Of a stretch of DNA of 64,000 bases, positions 63,801 through 64,000 are shown piece after piece. The notes under the pieces are model-generated. The model saw only the letters and a program-made list of their open reading frames with translations, was not told where the DNA came from and made no database searches. The stretch comes from Siphonobacter curvatus (GTDB lineage: Bacteria; Bacteroidota; Bacteroidia; Cytophagales; Spirosomataceae), in assembly GCF_002943425.1 (NCBI RefSeq), contig NZ_PTRA01000001.1, positions 2,108,001-2,172,000 of the forward strand, in the 5' to 3' direction. The translations under genes and the position numbers were made by a program. Within the stretch, counting starts at the first letter, position 1. The number at the start of each line of letters is the position of its first letter.

Positions 63801-64000
63801 TAGGCGGCCCGACGGCGGCTTATGGAAGTTATCCTTTTGAGTCGGGGGGAGTAGTTTATCCGTATGGTGGCGTCTTTAATCCCGGCGTGATTGCTCAGTA
63901 CGATGCCAACGGAAACATTACGGGATACACGGAAAACCTCGGCTCCAGCGGTACCAAATACCTGCCGTACGCTGATAACTACCCCTGGGATTTTGCCCGG
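60884..64000 (+). CDS. SusC/RagA-family TonB-dependent receptor (3' end beyond window)
   Basis: From the ATG at 60884, 1039 codons lie in the window and the frame is still open at 64000, so it is near but not at full length. It has a signal segment (SLVWVLLLTPWIYFQSWA), an N-terminal carboxypeptidase-D-like regulatory domain (ITGKVTSAKDGSPIVGVNVR), a TonB-box-like stretch (LQEVVVTALGI), the plug domain with NPEDIESVSVLKGPSAAALY and GVVLITTKSG, and then barrel strands with GRNDWSSTLPA and YFYPSASLSVLVNE. It imports large substrates through the outer membrane with a SusD-type partner, which would be expected right after the window. Confidence 0.95.
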   Translation, partial: MLFIKNDKPVPKSLVWVLLLTPWIYFQSWANVPLQTITGKVTSAKDGSPIVGVNVRIKGSSVGTTTNQAGQYSISTSSAQTVLLFSFIGYQSQEIVVGTQTLLDVALVESDAALQEVVVTALGIQRDKRLLGYSVGEVQGKDITRVAQENVLNSLAGKVAGVQISQTGPTGSSVSMVIRGAKSLSNDNQPLFVVDGVPLANSLNNVTEMGSGNKVDYGNAISDLNPEDIESVSVLKGPSAAALYGSRAGNGVVLITTKSGSKVKKMTISVTTNTVLDRPFRFLERNNQFASGVFPYTPAFNPYPGGVLQIEEGSAAGNGPELDKGYKAIQWNSPRDANGNLVPLDLVSHPDNVRNFVQTGITSMNGISIANSTDRMSYRLSYANMRNRGVIPGSDLYKNTLSLNSTVKLHKKLTLSSSIDVSRNNSNNRPSGDRGTNPMQWAYAVSPHIDIRDLKNYWVSGKEGIEQRTQAAGEYNNPYYLAHEVKNSFVRDRMFGNLKMDWQLTPELSLMARYAVDTYTEQRETKIPFGYTDEPKGAYGITNMTRYERNADFLATYKKDLNQFHFSVSAGGNVRYQNGTDQITSSKNKAGLILPNLYTVQNIAVANINYSNSRFQRGINSLYALANLGFKDMIYLDITGRNDWSSTLPADSRSYFYPSASLSVLVNEMVPIPQPFNLVKLRAGVAQVGTDANPYNLYNTLANAGAWDGITRLGTSATLLTPNLKPEIATSTEVGLDLALLHNRLRFAGTYYISSNKNQIISTTLPSSSGYSSKNVNAGLLESRGVELSLGGTPIDRNGWRWDVTANFTKNTTTIKRLSDGLKSYTLWTDAKGGAWTYVGEKIGDIYDAELVTVTDPASPYYGYPILDKNGSWQAVSASNTRNKIGNFNADFMLGLQTSLSYKRFTLNMSFDWRQGGNFISQTYRYMESDFKTSRFLNNVINPNGLSGDALRNHLVAHADQMIRVNGNNFHVVGGPTAAYGSYPFESGGVVYPYGGVFNPGVIAQYDANGNITGYTENLGSSGTKYLPYADNYPWDFAR

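Overview
The window looks like chromosomal DNA of a Cytophagales/Spirosoma-type Bacteroidota. The grounds are a SusC/RagA-type TonB-dependent receptor next to an ECF sigma factor, a Bacteroidota-type outer-membrane porin, a menaquinone-pathway menC, a LytS/LytTR-type two-component pair, XylR-like and AraC-type regulators, very few Shine-Dalgarno sequences, and promoter -7 boxes of the TAnnTTTG type. No tRNA, rRNA, CRISPR array, transposase or integrase was seen.

Region 1 (1-17.3 kb) is well-kept core genome. It holds a PhoD-like phosphatase cut by the left edge, lysA, two alpha/beta hydrolases, a secreted propeller-like protein, menC, lpxK, a porin, an AddB-like nuclease, an aldo/keto reductase, an MpaB-like oxygenase, an SCP2 protein and mnmE. 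Strong hairpin terminators separate many of the transcription units.

Region 2 (17.3-37.9 kb) starts at the 3' end of mnmE and is an accessory, partly decayed stretch. It contains a 0.5-kb duplicated segment (17500-18000 and 24729-25230), genes broken by in-frame stops or frameshifts (lipoprotein, DUF4375 protein, GNAT acetyltransferase, unknown remnants), small orphan genes, an AraC regulator with a cupin, a very large soluble hybrid histidine kinase with nine PAS-like units, and long empty AT-rich spacers.

Region 3 (37.9-53 kb) mixes stress and regulatory genes. There is a YciF-like ferritin and large catalase pair facing an ankyrin protein, then a strange two-headed LytS-type kinase whose start codon lies inside a 25-bp perfect inverted repeat and whose LytTR partner is frameshifted. 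After these come DinB, hydrolase and S41 peptidase genes, two AraC regulators, an FAD monooxygenase, and a divergent NAD(P)H-binding protein/HxlR pair with a visible operator.

Region 4 (53.3-64 kb) is one divergent locus. Leftward runs a five-gene operon: secreted propeller/alpha-helical hydrolase-like protein, glycerophosphodiester phosphodiesterase, purple-acid-phosphatase-like enzyme, ROK kinase and XylR-like regulator. Rightward runs an ECF sigma factor followed by a SusC-type receptor that continues past the window. A TTACGCAA operator cluster sits between the two arms. Together they look like an uptake and degradation locus for a phosphorylated organic compound, possibly a glycerophospho- or sugar-phosphate ester; that substrate is an inference.
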